In this document: positions 17,948 through 28,496 of the stretch, piece after piece
Layout of the letters: every line of letters begins with the position of its first letter
Position numbering within the stretch: the first letter of the stretch is position 1
From: Bradyrhizobium jicamae
GTDB lineage: Bacteria; Pseudomonadota; Alphaproteobacteria; Rhizobiales; Xanthobacteraceae
Direction of reading: 5' to 3'
Length of the DNA: 64,000 nucleotides
Assembly: GCF_018130215.1 (NCBI RefSeq)
Contig: NZ_JAFCKQ010000010.1
Coordinates: forward strand, 110,595 to 174,594
The notes under the pieces: model-generated
What the model was told of the DNA's origin: nothing
Seen by the model: the letters and a program-made list of their open reading frames with translations, nothing else
Database searches by the model: none
Translations under genes and position numbers: made by a program

Positions 17948-17962
17948 AACGAAGGCATCGAG

Positions 17963-18669
17963 ATGACCTGGTCGATCATCGCGCGTGATAGCGTTACCGG
18001 CCAGTTCGGCATCGCCGTGGCCACGCGTTTTTTCGCGGTCGGCGCGCGGGTGCCCTATATCGCCGCCGGCGTCGGCGCGATCGCGACGCAGGCGATGGTC
18101 AATCCCTATTACGGCATCGACGGAATTGTGCTGCTGCGCGGCGGCAAGAGCGCGCATGACGTCATCGCGACGCTGCTCGCCGCCGATCCCGGCCGCGACA
18201 GCCGGCAGGTGCATGCGATGGATGCCGAGGGACGTATCGCCGCGCATTCGGGCAAGGACTGCATCGACTGGTTCGGCCACATCTCCGGCGATGGCTTTTC
18301 GATTGCCGGCAACATGCTTGCCGGTTCCGCGGTGCTCGATGAGACCGCGCGCACCTATGCCGAGGGCGAGGCACTCCCTTTTGCGCAGCGTCTGATCCGG
18401 GCGATGTTCGCCGGCGAGGCCGCCGGCGGCGACAAGCGCGGCAAGCAGTCGGCAGCGCTGCTGATCCATGGGACGGAGGAATGGTCGGCGCTCGACCTGC
18501 GGGTCGACGACCACGCCGATCCGCTACGCGAGCTGGAGCGGCTGGAGGCCGTCAGCCGCGAGCGCTGGGTGCATTTCCGAGACTTCCTGCCGACCCGCGG
18601 CAATCCGGCCGGGATCACCGACCGCGCCACGATCGACGCCGCCATCGACGCTGCAAATGCGGGCGAGCG

Positions 18670-18673
<4 letters not shown>
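17963..18673 (+). CDS. DUF1028 family protein
   Basis: A 236-residue member of the DUF1028 family, which belongs to the Ntn-hydrolase-like clan and lacks a settled function. The N-terminal block TWSIIARDSVTGQFGIAVATRFFAVGARVPYI and the ATQAMVNPYYGIDG stretch are characteristic. The residue after Met is Thr, which could serve as a nucleophile after Met removal if the protein is active; this is inference. It starts 15 bp after the gamma-glutamyltransferase gene and overlaps the next ATPase gene by four bases (ATGA), so it is firmly embedded in the importer operon. A peptidase or amidase role on imported material fits the context. Confidence 0.85.
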
Positions 18674-19655
<982 letters not shown>

Positions 19656-19659
<4 letters not shown>

Positions 19660-20762
19660 CCGCACTGCTCGAGGTCGACGGCCTGGTGAAGCATTTCGTC
19701 GCCCGGCGCTCGGTGTTCGGCCGGCCGACCGCCTATGTGAAGGCGGTCGATGGCGTCAGCTTCGCGGTCGAGGCCGGCAAGACGCTCGCGCTGGTCGGCG
19801 AATCCGGCTGCGGCAAATCAACCGTCAGCCGGCTGGTGCTGCGGCTGATCGAGCCCGACGCAGGCCACGTCCGTTTCGAAGGCCGCGATCTCGGGACGCT
19901 CAATGCCGGGCGGTTGCGCGCCTTCCGCCGCGACGCGCAGCTGATCTTCCAGGATCCGTACGCCTCGCTCAATCCGCGGATGACGGTCGCCCAGATCCTG
20001 ACCGAGCCGCTGGCGCTGCATGATCTCGTGCCATCCACCCGCCGCCGCGAAAGGGTCGAGGAACTCCTGCGCCTCGTCGGCCTCGAGCCGCGTTTCGCGC
20101 GCCGCTATCCGCACGAATTCTCCGGCGGCCAGCGCCAGCGCATCGCGATCGCCCGCGCGCTCGCGGTCGAACCGAAGCTGATCATCTGCGACGAGCCGGT
20201 CTCCGCGCTCGACGTGTCGATCCGCTCGCAGATCCTCAATCTCCTGCGCGACCTGCAGGACCGGCTCAAGCTCGCCTACATCTTCGTCTCGCATGACCTC
20301 GCGGTGGTCAAGCATATCGCCGACCGCGTCGCCGTGATGAATCTCGGCACCATCGTCGAGACCGCGGACGCGGAAGCGCTGTTCGCCGCACCGCGCCATC
20401 CCTACAGCCGCGCGCTGCTGTCGGCGATCCCGCTGCCGAAGCCGCGCGCCAGACGCAGCCGCATCGTGCTGGAGGGCGAGCTGCCGAGCGCGCTCGATCC
20501 ACCCGCGGGCTGCCGCTTCCACACCCGCTGCCCGTTCGTGATCGCGCGCTGCCGCAGCGAGATGCCGCAATTGCTGGCCGACGGCAGCGGCCACGCCACT
20601 GCCTGCCACCGCACCGCGGAGCTGCCGCCGTCCGAGAGCATCGTCCCCTCCGATGGCGGCTTCTCGCCGGCGCTGGAGAAACTGGTCGCGGCGTTCGGTG
20701 GCGTAGCGGATGGAGCCCGGCGATCCGGGGTTGATCAGGTTGGGACTGCGCCACCGGCATGA
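19656..20762 (+). CDS. ABC transporter ATP-binding protein, DppF type (importer B)
   Basis: A 368-residue ATPase with Walker A GESGCGKS near residue 50, signature FSGGQRQR near 155, Walker [14 protein letters not shown] and the terminal CRFHTRCPF region. It is about 35 residues longer than its importer A counterpart; the extra C-terminal tail (after TACHRTAEL) is low in family similarity and may be a lineage-specific extension. Start overlaps the preceding stop as ATGA. The binding-protein gene of importer B begins 16 bp later. Confidence 0.92.
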
Positions 20763-20778
20763 AGATGGGAGTTGTGTG

Positions 20779-22290
20779 ATGCGGATCGTTCTGATGGCGG
20801 CGACTGCCGCGGCCCTGCTGCTGTCGCTGGCAGCAAACGTCCAGGCCGAGACCAGCTTGAGGATCGGGCTTGCCGAGGATCCCGATATCCTCGACCCGAC
20901 CATGGCGCGCACCTATGTCGGCCGCATCGTATTCGCTGCACTCTGCGACAAGCTGTTCGACATCGACGAGAAGCTCAACATCGTGCCGCAGCTCGCGCTG
21001 TCGCATGAGACCTCGGCCGACGGCAAGGAGGTCACGATCAGGCTGCGTCCCGGCGTCAAGTTCCAGGACGGCGAGCCGCTCGATGCGGAGGCGGCAAAGT
21101 TCTCGCTGGAGCGACACCTGACCTTCCCCGGCTCGTTCCGCAAACCGGAGCTTGCCAGCGTCGACCATATCGACGTCGTCGATCCCCTGACCATCAAGCT
21201 GGTGCTCAAGGCGCCGTTCTCGCCCCTGATCGCGCAGCTCACCGACCGCGCCGGCATGATGGTGTCGCCGAAAGCCGCCAAGGCCGAAGGCGACAAGTTC
21301 GGCCTGCACCCGGTTTGCGCCGGCCCATACAAATTCGTCGAGCGCGTTCAGCAGGACCGCATCGTGCTGGAGAAGTTCGCCGACTACTGGAACAAGGACA
21401 ACGTCTTCATCGACCGCATCGTCTATCTTCCGATCGTGGACCCCACCGTGCGGCTCGCCAATCTGAAATCCGGCGGGCTCGACCTGATCGAGCGCGTGCT
21501 GGCGACCGACCTGAAGGACGTGCGGGCGGATTCGCGGCTGAAAGTGTCGAGCGCGATCGAGCTCGGCTATCAGGGCGTCACGCTCAACATCGGCAAAGAC
21601 AAGGCCAAGGGCCCGCTCAGCCAGTCCGCCAAGGTCCGCCAGGCGCTGGAGTTGTCGATCGATCGCGAGGCCATGAACCAGGTCGTGTTCAACGGCGAGT
21701 TCAAGCCCGGCAACCAGTGGGTCAGCCCGGAGCATCCCTATTACCAGGCGGACTTCCCGATCCGGCCGCGCAATGTCGAGCGGGCAAAGGCGCTGTTGAA
21801 GGAGGCCGGGGTCACGCCGCCGGTCAGCGTCGACTTCATGGTGCCGAAGGGACCGGAGACCGAGGGTACCGCGCAGGTGATGCAGGCGATGGCGGCGGAG
21901 GCCGGCTTCGACCTGAAGATCAGGGTCACCGAGTTCGCGACCTCGCTGAAGCAGGCCGAAGCCGGTGAGTACCAGGCCTACATGCTGGCCTGGAGCGGGC
22001 GTATTGATCCTGACGGCAATTCATACGTCTTCCTGCACAGCAACGCGCCGCAGAACTACAGCGCCTGGAACAACGCCGAGGCCGACAAGGCGCTCGACGA
22101 CGCCCGGCTCACCACGGACATGACGCAGCGCAAGGCGATCTACGCCAAACTGACAAAACTGGAGCAGGAGGACGAGCCCATCCTCTACCTCTATCATCGT
22201 CGCATCATCATCGCGCAGACCACCAAGCTCGAAGGCTACAAGCAGATGCCCGACGGCCTCGTGCGCGTGGTCGGACTGAAGCTGAAGTGA
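20779..22290 (+). CDS. ABC transporter substrate-binding protein, family 5 (importer B)
   Basis: A 503-residue periplasmic binding protein of the SBP_bac_5 family. The ATG at 20779 gives a clean signal peptide (hydrophobic core MAATAAALLLSLAA, cleavage after NVQA near residue 22) and has a GATGGGAG ribosome site; an upstream ATG at 20710 lies inside the ATPase gene and spoils the signal. Family blocks include GLAEDPDILDPTMART after cleavage and LKSGGLDLIERV in the middle. It differs clearly from the importer A binding protein, so the two systems probably see different ligands. It feeds the permeases encoded directly downstream. Confidence 0.92.
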   Translation: MRIVLMAATAAALLLSLAANVQAETSLRIGLAEDPDILDPTMARTYVGRIVFAALCDKLFDIDEKLNIVPQLALSHETSADGKEVTIRLRPGVKFQDGEPLDAEAAKFSLERHLTFPGSFRKPELASVDHIDVVDPLTIKLVLKAPFSPLIAQLTDRAGMMVSPKAAKAEGDKFGLHPVCAGPYKFVERVQQDRIVLEKFADYWNKDNVFIDRIVYLPIVDPTVRLANLKSGGLDLIERVLATDLKDVRADSRLKVSSAIELGYQGVTLNIGKDKAKGPLSQSAKVRQALELSIDREAMNQVVFNGEFKPGNQWVSPEHPYYQADFPIRPRNVERAKALLKEAGVTPPVSVDFMVPKGPETEGTAQVMQAMAAEAGFDLKIRVTEFATSLKQAEAGEYQAYMLAWSGRIDPDGNSYVFLHSNAPQNYSAWNNAEADKALDDARLTTDMTQRKAIYAKLTKLEQEDEPILYLYHRRIIIAQTTKLEGYKQMPDGLVRVVGLKLK

Positions 22291-22321
22291 CCGGTCAAGC
22301 GTCAGGGGCACGCGCATCGCC

Positions 22322-23263
22322 ATGCTGAACTTCCTCGCCAAGCGGCTGGTTCAGATCGTCCCGACGCTGTTCTTCGTCTCGATCCTGATCTTCTCGCTGC
22401 AACATCTGCTGCCGGGCGATCCCGCGCTGGTCATGGCCGGCGAGGAGCGCGACCCGGCCGTGATCGCGCAGATCCGCGCGCAGTACCATCTCGATCAGCC
22501 GTTTCCTGTGCAATATGTCTACTGGATCAAGGGTGTCCTGTCGGGCGACTTCGGCGAGTCCTTGCGCAACAAGATGCCGGTGCTGAGCCTGATCGCGCAG
22601 AAGCTGCCGGTGACGATGCAGCTTGCCGGCATGGCGATCGTGATCGCGTTCCTGATCGGCATTCCCGCCGGCATCGTCTCGGCGGTGAAGAAGGGCACCG
22701 CCTGGGACTACGGTGCCAACCTGTTCGCGCTGTGGGGCATCTCGACGCCGAATTTCTGGCTCGGCATCATGCTGATCTTCCTGTTCTCCATCGAACTGGG
22801 TTGGCTGCCGGCCTCCGGCTACGTGCCGCTGAGCGAGGACTGGCGCGCCAGCCTCGCCGCAACCATTATGCCGGCCTTCGTGCTCGGCAACGCGATCGCG
22901 GCGATCCTGATGCGGCACACCAGAAGCGCGATGTTGCAGGTGCTGGAAAGCGACTATGTCCGCACCGCGCGCGCCAAGGGCCTTTCCGAGCGCGCCGTCA
23001 TCCTCAAGCACGCGATGCGCAATGCGCTGACGCCGATCATCACGCTCGGTGCGCTCGAGCTCGGCACGCTGCTGTCGGGCGCTGTTCTGACCGAGCAGAT
23101 CTTCTCGATCCCGGGCTTCGGCAAGCTGATCGTCGACGCCGTGTTCAACCGCGACTACGCCGTGGTGCAGGGCGTGGTGCTGGTCACGGCGACGATCTAC
23201 ATCACGCTCAATCTGATCGCCGACATCGCCTACATCCTGGTCAACCCGCGGCTGAGAGGCTGA
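22322..23263 (+). CDS. ABC transporter permease, DppB type (importer B)
   Basis: A 313-residue inner-membrane permease with about six helices. The family N-terminus (LAKRLVQIVPTLFFVSILIFSLQHLLPGDPA) and the EAA loop (RAKGLSERAVILKHAMRNALTPI, near residue 215) are clear. It follows the binding-protein gene after 31 bp and precedes the second permease by 4 bp. It would pair with that protein to form the pore of importer B. Confidence 0.93.
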   Translation: MLNFLAKRLVQIVPTLFFVSILIFSLQHLLPGDPALVMAGEERDPAVIAQIRAQYHLDQPFPVQYVYWIKGVLSGDFGESLRNKMPVLSLIAQKLPVTMQLAGMAIVIAFLIGIPAGIVSAVKKGTAWDYGANLFALWGISTPNFWLGIMLIFLFSIELGWLPASGYVPLSEDWRASLAATIMPAFVLGNAIAAILMRHTRSAMLQVLESDYVRTARAKGLSERAVILKHAMRNALTPIITLGALELGTLLSGAVLTEQIFSIPGFGKLIVDAVFNRDYAVVQGVVLVTATIYITLNLIADIAYILVNPRLRG

Positions 23264-23267
23264 CGGG

Positions 23268-24155
23268 ATGACCGACACCCTGCTTGGCACAGTCACGCTC
23301 GCCGTCTCCGATGAACTGGAGAGCCCAGGACGGCGCGCCTGGCGGCGCCTGATGAAGCGCAGGGGCGCGGTTCTGGGCCTCATCGTGATCGCGATCTTCA
23401 TCCTGATGGCCGTGTTTGCACCACTGATCGTGCCCTACGACCCGATCGCGACCGGCTGGTCGCTGGTGCGCAAGGCACCCTCGGTGCAGCACTGGTTCGG
23501 CACCGACGAGCTCGGCCGCGACGTGCTCGCCCGCGTGGTGTACGGCGCCCGCGCCTCGCTGCTCGCCGGCATCACCTCGGTCGGTATCGCGCTTCTGATC
23601 GGCGTGCCGCTCGGGCTGGTTGCCGGCTATCGCGGCGGCTTCATCGACGCGCTGATCAGCCGCATCACCGACGCGATGCTGGCCTGCCCGTTCCTCATCC
23701 TGGCGATCGCGCTCGCTGCCTTCCTCGGTCCGAGCCTCGGCAATGCGATGATCGCGATCGGCATTTCGGCCACGCCGATCTTCATCCGCCTGACCCGCGG
23801 CCAGGTGATGAGCGTCAAGGTCGAGGATTATGTCGAGGCCGCCCGCGCCATGGGCAATCCGCGCTGGCGCATCGCGCTCGTCCACATCCTGCCCAACATC
23901 CTGCCGGCGCTGCTGGTGCAGGCGACGCTGTCGATCGCGGCTGCGATCATCGCCGAAGCCGCGCTTTCCTTCCTCGGCCTCGGCCAGCAGCCGCCGGCGC
24001 CCTCCTGGGGCAGCATGCTGAACGCCGCGCAGCGCTTTCTCACCAGCGCGCCATGGATGGCGATCTGGCCGGGCCTTGCGATCTTCCTGGTCGTGCTCAG
24101 CTTCAACCTGGTCGGCGACGGCCTGCGCGACGCGCTGGATCCGAAGGCGCGGTAG
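23268..24155 (+). CDS. ABC transporter permease, DppC type (importer B)
   Basis: A 295-residue partner permease with the DppC block GTDELGRDVLARVVYGARASL near residues 78-98 and an EAA loop (AARAMGNPRWRIALVHILPN) near 185-205. About six membrane helices; the N-terminus to residue 35 is cytoplasmic. Last gene of the 14-kb plus-strand transport region. It is followed by a hairpin (AAGGC GAAA GCCTT near 24197) and an 89-bp palindromic repeat. Confidence 0.93.
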   Translation: MTDTLLGTVTLAVSDELESPGRRAWRRLMKRRGAVLGLIVIAIFILMAVFAPLIVPYDPIATGWSLVRKAPSVQHWFGTDELGRDVLARVVYGARASLLAGITSVGIALLIGVPLGLVAGYRGGFIDALISRITDAMLACPFLILAIALAAFLGPSLGNAMIAIGISATPIFIRLTRGQVMSVKVEDYVEAARAMGNPRWRIALVHILPNILPALLVQATLSIAAAIIAEAALSFLGLGQQPPAPSWGSMLNAAQRFLTSAPWMAIWPGLAIFLVVLSFNLVGDGLRDALDPKAR

Positions 24156-24260
24156 GCACCCCTCGCCGCAAGCGCGTCTCGGTCATCCCAACGACAAAGG
24201 CGAAAGCCTTCGCGCAAGGATGACGGGGCTACGGCAATCGTCGCTACCTCGAAAATCCTG

Positions 24261-24349
24261 TAGCCCGGATGGCGCGCAGCGCAATCCGGGGAAGCCGGAT
24301 TGGCGGACAGATCGGCCCCGGATTTTCGCTTCGCTGCATCCGGGCTACG
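24261..24349. repeat. Palindromic repeat, family TAGCCCGGAT, copy 1
   Basis: An 89-bp element starting TAGCCCGGAT and ending in its inverse ATCCGGGCTACG, with internal AATCCGGGG/CCCCGGATT arms. A second copy with the same ends and size lies at 42879-42966. It sits downstream of importer B. Such intergenic REP-like elements are common in Bradyrhizobium. Confidence 0.85.
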
Positions 24350-24394
24350 CATTCCTTCACATACTCTCAGGTCGATGGGCCGGGAAAAGCGTCA

Positions 24395-25138
24395 CTAAAT
24401 CACCACCTCCCGCAACACCCTCCGGCAATCCATCTCATACTCGAGATCAACCACCGGCGGACGGCAAAAGTGCCAGGTCAGGCCGGAGCGCGTGGCGCCG
24501 TGGCGGACCAGTTCGTCCACCATGACGGGATGGATGTCGTGCACGGTGTAGGCCTGCACGGACGTGGTCTCGGCCCAGGTGAAGCCGAACTCCGCCAGGC
24601 GGCGCGCCATCTCGCTCACCGTGAAGCGAACCTTTTCGCGCCACGCATCGGGGTTGAGTTCGCGATAGCGCACGATGCGCTCCGGATAGCTGCCGGCGCC
24701 GCCGCGCGCCTCGGCTCCACCAGCGATCACGAAGGAGGGCGATGTGCGCGCTGCGGGCCGCGTGAAGGAGAAGGCGTAGAAAGACGGCTCCGACGGCGGG
24801 TCGATCTCGGGACAGACATTGCTGCGCGCCACCGGATTGATGGTACCGTCGAACAGGCCCCATTCGGCGAGCGTCTTGACATAGTGCAGGTTGAAGGCGC
24901 GGAAACCGTCTTCCGTGAACGCGGCCGGCGAGCGCAGCTCGCAGGCACAGAACGCCGTCAGGGGCCGCCCTGCCCCCTGGATGTGGGCTGCGATCCGCGC
25001 AAAGCCCTCGGCGAGCGGCACCAGGCGATCGAACCGCACCCGTTCGATCTCGTAGCCCGTGCTCGCCTGCGCGCCGCTCGAATACTGGAACACGGCGGGA
25101 ATGAAGCGGTAATTGCCTGATGCGAATTCGCTGACCAT
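24395..25138 (-). CDS. CnbZ-like 2-aminomuconate deaminase family protein
   Basis: A 247-residue cytoplasmic protein that resembles the 2-amino-5-chloromuconate deaminase CnbZ family as I remember it. Recognisable blocks are SGNYRFIPAVFQYSSG at the N-terminus, RPLTAFCACELRSPAAF near residue 62, GTINPVARSNVCPEIDPP near residue 100 and a C-terminal HDIHPVMVDELVRHG. CnbZ releases ammonia from aminomuconates in (chloro)nitrobenzene and 2-aminophenol breakdown. No other gene of such a pathway is beside it, so the physiological substrate here may differ. The ATG has a strong ribosome site (TGGAGGAACAGAC). Convergent with importer B, separated by repeats. Confidence 0.6.
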   Translation of the reverse strand: MVSEFASGNYRFIPAVFQYSSGAQASTGYEIERVRFDRLVPLAEGFARIAAHIQGAGRPLTAFCACELRSPAAFTEDGFRAFNLHYVKTLAEWGLFDGTINPVARSNVCPEIDPPSEPSFYAFSFTRPAARTSPSFVIAGGAEARGGAGSYPERIVRYRELNPDAWREKVRFTVSEMARRLAEFGFTWAETTSVQAYTVHDIHPVMVDELVRHGATRSGLTWHFCRPPVVDLEYEMDCRRVLREVVI

Positions 25139-25166
25139 GTCTGTTCCTCCAGATCTTGTCGGGCCA

Positions 25167-25188
25167 CCTCTCCCGCAAGCGGGAGAGG
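25167..25188. repeat. Short perfect hairpin repeat
   Basis: A perfect palindrome with 10-bp arms (CCTCTCCCGC and its inverse around AA). It lies in the leader of the deaminase-like gene and is related in sequence to the CCCCGCAAGCGGGG cores at 39766-39893. Confidence 0.6.
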
Positions 25189-25241
25189 GAGCGCGGCGTC
25201 TTCGTGCTCAGCACCGGCGTCGGCGATTGATCCTACGCGAC

Positions 25242-25277
25242 AAAGAAAAGGCGGCAATGGCTTTCGCCAGTGCCGCC
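25242..25277 (-). terminator. Rho-independent terminator of the RND efflux operon
   Basis: Read on the minus strand, GGCGGCA and TGCCGCC form a 7-bp outer stem (25271-25277 with 25250-25256) that encloses TGGC-GAAA-GCCA, followed by TTTTCTTT. It begins about 29 bp after the RND permease stop. This is the clearest intrinsic terminator in the window. Confidence 0.85.
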
Positions 25278-25305
25278 CTTTCCCGTGAGCATGAGCCTTG
25301 AGGGC

Positions 25306-28300
25306 TCACGTTGGTTTCAGCGCACCATGCCCCTGACCACCGCGGAGATCGAAATCGGCGATCTGCTTGGCGCGGTCGGAGCCGGCCGCGGCCTGGTGAT
25401 CGGTCGCGATCACCGTGTAGACCGCCGGCAGCACGAACAGCGTGAACAGCGTGCCGATGGTCATGCCGGCGACGACGACGAGGCCGATCGAGAAGCGGCT
25501 GGCGGCGCCGGCGCCGGTGGCGGTCAACAGCGGCAGCAGGCCGGTAACCATCGCCGCCGTCGTCATCAGGATCGGACGGAGCCGGATCCGGGCCGCCATC
25601 TCGATCGCGGAGCGGCGATCGAGCCCCTCGTTGAGCTGCAGCTCGTTGGCGAACTCCACCATCAGGATGCCGTGCTTGGTGATCAGGCCGACCAGCGTGA
25701 GCAGGCCCACCTGGGTGTAGATGTTCATGGTCGCGACGCCGAAGAACAGCGGGACCAGGGCGCCGACGATCGCCATCGGCACGGAGATCATGATCACCAG
25801 CGGGTCGCGCAGGCTCTCGAACTGCGCCGCCAGCACCAGGAAGATGATGATGATGGCGAACACGAAGGTGACCAGGAGCTGATTGCCCTCGTGGACGTAT
25901 TGCCGGGAGTCAGCCAGGAAGTCATGGCTGAAGCCGGACGGCAGCTTGCTGGCTTCGCCCTGCAGGAAGTCCACGGCCTGGCCCATCGAGACGCCCGGCA
26001 TCGGCACGGCCTGGAAGGTCGCCGAGTTGAGCTGGTTGTAGTGGGTCAGCGCGTTCGGATCGACGCCGGTCTCGACCGCGACCACGGTCGACAGCCGCAC
26101 CAGTTGCCCGGTCGCGCTCGGCACATAGTAGTTGTCGAACGCTTCAGGTGCGAGCCGGTTGGCGCGCGGCACCTGCGGGATCACCTGGTAGGAGCGCCCT
26201 TCGAGGTTGAAGCGGTTGACATAGTTGCCGCCGAGCAGCGTCGCCAGTGCATTGCCGATCGACTGCATGGTGATGCCGAGGTCGCTCGCCTTGGTCCGAT
26301 CGACCTTCACCCGCACCACGGGCTGGTTGAAGTCGAGGTCGCTGTCCGTGACGATGAACAGACCGCTCTTGCGCGCGGCGGCCTTCAGCTTGTTCATCTG
26401 GTCGAACACCTGCTCGAAGCCGGCCGTCGAGCTGATGACCATCTGGACCGGCAGACCGCCGGGACCGCCGGGCAACGGCGGCAGGCTGAACGCGAATGCG
26501 CTGACACCCTCGATCTTGGACAGCTCGCCCTGGACCAAAGGCTGCAACTGCTGCGCGGTGCGCTTGCGCTCATCCCACGGCTTCAGCAGCATGCCGGCGA
26601 AGCCACCCTGCGGACCGGTAATGCCGTTCAGCACGAACCGCAGATCAGTCTCGGGAAACTTCGCGAACTCCTTGTCCATCTTGTCGCCGTAGAAGTCGAT
26701 GTAGTCGATGTTGGCGTATTTCGGCGCCTTGGTGATCGCGAACACGATGCCCTGGTCTTCCTGGGGCGCCAGCTCCTTCGAGGTGTGCATGTAGAGGAAG
26801 CCGACGAGGCCAAGGATGGTCAGGGCGAACAGGCCGGTGATCGGGCGGTAGTCGAGCGAGCGGTCGAGCTGGCGGCCATAGGCGCGGGTCAGCGCGCCGA
26901 ACACGCGGTTGACGAGCTTGGCGAAACGGCCCTCCTCGGAGTTCTTCAGGAACACCGAGCACATCATCGGCGACAGCGTCAGCGCGATCACGCCCGACAC
27001 GATCACCGAGCCGGCCAGGGTAAAGGCGAATTCGCGGAACAGCGCGCCGGTCACGCCGCCGAGGAAGCCGATCGGCGCGTACACCGACGCAAGCGTGATG
27101 GTCATGGCGACAACCGGGCCCACGATCTCGCGCGCGCCTTTCAGCGACGCCTGCACCGGTGGCATGCCTTCCTCGAGATGCCGATGGATGTTCTCCACCA
27201 CCACGATGGCGTCGTCGACCACGAGGCCGATCGCCAGCACCATCGCGAGCAGCGTGAGCAGGTTGAAGCTGAAGCCCGCCGCCAGCATCAGGATGCAGAC
27301 GCCGATCAGCGACAGCGGAATGGTGACGACCGGGATGATCACCGAGCGGACCGACGCCAGGAACAGGAAGATCACGATGACGACGATCAGCACCGCTTCA
27401 CCAAGCGTTTTCTCCACCTCGTCGATCGAGGACTGGATGAACTTGGTGGAGTCGTAGGCCACCTTCATCTTCATCGACGGCGGCAGGTTGCGCTCGAGGT
27501 CGGGGAACAGCGCGCGCACGCCCTTCACCAGACTGAGCGGGTTGCCCTGCGGCGTCGCCTTGATGCCGATGAAGATCGCATGCTCGCCGTTGAAGGCGAC
27601 GCTGGAGTCCGTGCTCTGCGCCGCCAGCTCCACCGTCGCGATGTCCTCGATGCGCACGAAGCCGCCGTTCTTCGACTTCACGATCATCCGCTTGAACTGA
27701 TCGATGTTCTGAAGGTCGGTGTTGGCCGAGACGTTGGAGACGATGAAGAAGCCCTTGGTCTGGCCGGCGGCGGCCTGGAAGTTGTTGGCCGCGATCGCCG
27801 CGGAGACGTCGTTCGGCGACACGCCGCGCCCGGCCATGCGGGTCGGGTCGAGCCAGACCCGCATCGCAAACGTCTGGCCGCCGAGGATGTCGGCGGATGC
27901 GACGCCATCGACCGTCGAGAGCACCGGCTGCACGACGCGCGTCAGGTAGTCGGAGATCGCCGAGCCGGTCAGCTCCTCGCTGGAGAAGCCGAGATACATC
28001 ACCGCGATGGTGTCGCCGGTCGCCTTGCTCACGACCGGGTCGAAGGCTTCCTTCGGGATCAGGTATTTGACCGAGTTGACCTTGGCGAGAACCTCGGTCA
28101 GCGCCTGGTTCGGATCATGGTTGAGCTTGACGAAGACCTGGATCGTCGAGGTGCCGAGCACCGAGTTCGACGTCATGTAGTCGACACCCTCCGCCGAGGC
28201 GACTGCCTGCTCGATCGGCGTCGTGATGAAGCCGTTGATGAGCTCGGGTGACGCACCGGGATACGACGTCGTGATCGTCACCACGGTGTTCGACAGGTTC

Positions 28301-28413
28301 GGATATTGCCGGATCGGCAGCACCATCGCCGCGCGCAGGCCGATCAGGAGGATCAGCAGGCTGACGACGATCGACAGCACCGGGCGCTTGATGAAGATAT
28401 CAGTGAAGGCCAT
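25306..28413 (-). CDS. RND efflux transporter, inner-membrane pump (HAE-1/AcrB family)
   Basis: A proton-driven multidrug pump of 1035 residues, full length for HAE-1 transporters, with twelve predicted membrane helices and two large periplasmic loops. The N-terminus (FIKRPVLSIVVSLLILLIG), the ADILGG/GVSPNDVSAAI porter blocks and the proton-relay helix LAIGLVVDDAIVVVENI (two Asp near residues 405-406) are clear. The ATG at 28413 is preferred; a TTG two codons earlier is possible. It follows the adaptor gene after an 83-bp gap that holds a GGAGGGCC/GGCCCTCC hairpin, and ends at a strong terminator. No outer-membrane channel gene is present, so it probably borrows a TolC-like protein encoded elsewhere. 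Confidence 0.95.
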   Translation of the reverse strand: MAFTDIFIKRPVLSIVVSLLILLIGLRAAMVLPIRQYPNLSNTVVTITTSYPGASPELINGFITTPIEQAVASAEGVDYMTSNSVLGTSTIQVFVKLNHDPNQALTEVLAKVNSVKYLIPKEAFDPVVSKATGDTIAVMYLGFSSEELTGSAISDYLTRVVQPVLSTVDGVASADILGGQTFAMRVWLDPTRMAGRGVSPNDVSAAIAANNFQAAAGQTKGFFIVSNVSANTDLQNIDQFKRMIVKSKNGGFVRIEDIATVELAAQSTDSSVAFNGEHAIFIGIKATPQGNPLSLVKGVRALFPDLERNLPPSMKMKVAYDSTKFIQSSIDEVEKTLGEAVLIVVIVIFLFLASVRSVIIPVVTIPLSLIGVCILMLAAGFSFNLLTLLAMVLAIGLVVDDAIVVVENIHRHLEEGMPPVQASLKGAREIVGPVVAMTITLASVYAPIGFLGGVTGALFREFAFTLAGSVIVSGVIALTLSPMMCSVFLKNSEEGRFAKLVNRVFGALTRAYGRQLDRSLDYRPITGLFALTILGLVGFLYMHTSKELAPQEDQGIVFAITKAPKYANIDYIDFYGDKMDKEFAKFPETDLRFVLNGITGPQGGFAGMLLKPWDERKRTAQQLQPLVQGELSKIEGVSAFAFSLPPLPGGPGGLPVQMVISSTAGFEQVFDQMNKLKAAARKSGLFIVTDSDLDFNQPVVRVKVDRTKASDLGITMQSIGNALATLLGGNYVNRFNLEGRSYQVIPQVPRANRLAPEAFDNYYVPSATGQLVRLSTVVAVETGVDPNALTHYNQLNSATFQAVPMPGVSMGQAVDFLQGEASKLPSGFSHDFLADSRQYVHEGNQLLVTFVFAIIIIFLVLAAQFESLRDPLVIMISVPMAIVGALVPLFFGVATMNIYTQVGLLTLVGLITKHGILMVEFANELQLNEGLDRRSAIEMAARIRLRPILMTTAAMVTGLLPLLTATGAGAASRFSIGLVVVAGMTIGTLFTLFVLPAVYTVIATDHQAAAGSDRAKQIADFDLRGGQGHGALKPT

Positions 28414-28459
28414 CGCCAACTCGATTCGTGTTGTCTGCCGTGTTCAGGCAATTCGTGGC

Positions 28460-28478
28460 GGAGGGCCACCGGCCCTCC
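28460..28478. promoter_or_regulatory. Intra-operon hairpin between adaptor and RND pump genes
   Basis: GGAGGGCC and GGCCCTCC form a perfect 8-bp stem with a 3-nt loop. No T-tract follows on the minus strand, so it is more likely an mRNA stability or attenuation element than a full terminator. Confidence 0.45.
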
Positions 28479-28496
28479 GAATTCGGATGTCCGGGA

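Noticed and set aside
24150..25305. Possible mobile element suggested by dense repeats
   Set aside because: Only small palindromes are present; there is no transposase, target duplication or terminal inverted repeat pair.
25270..28251. Open frame of 993 codons on the plus strand
   Set aside because: Antisense shadow of the RND pump; low-complexity His/Asp/Arg-rich translation.
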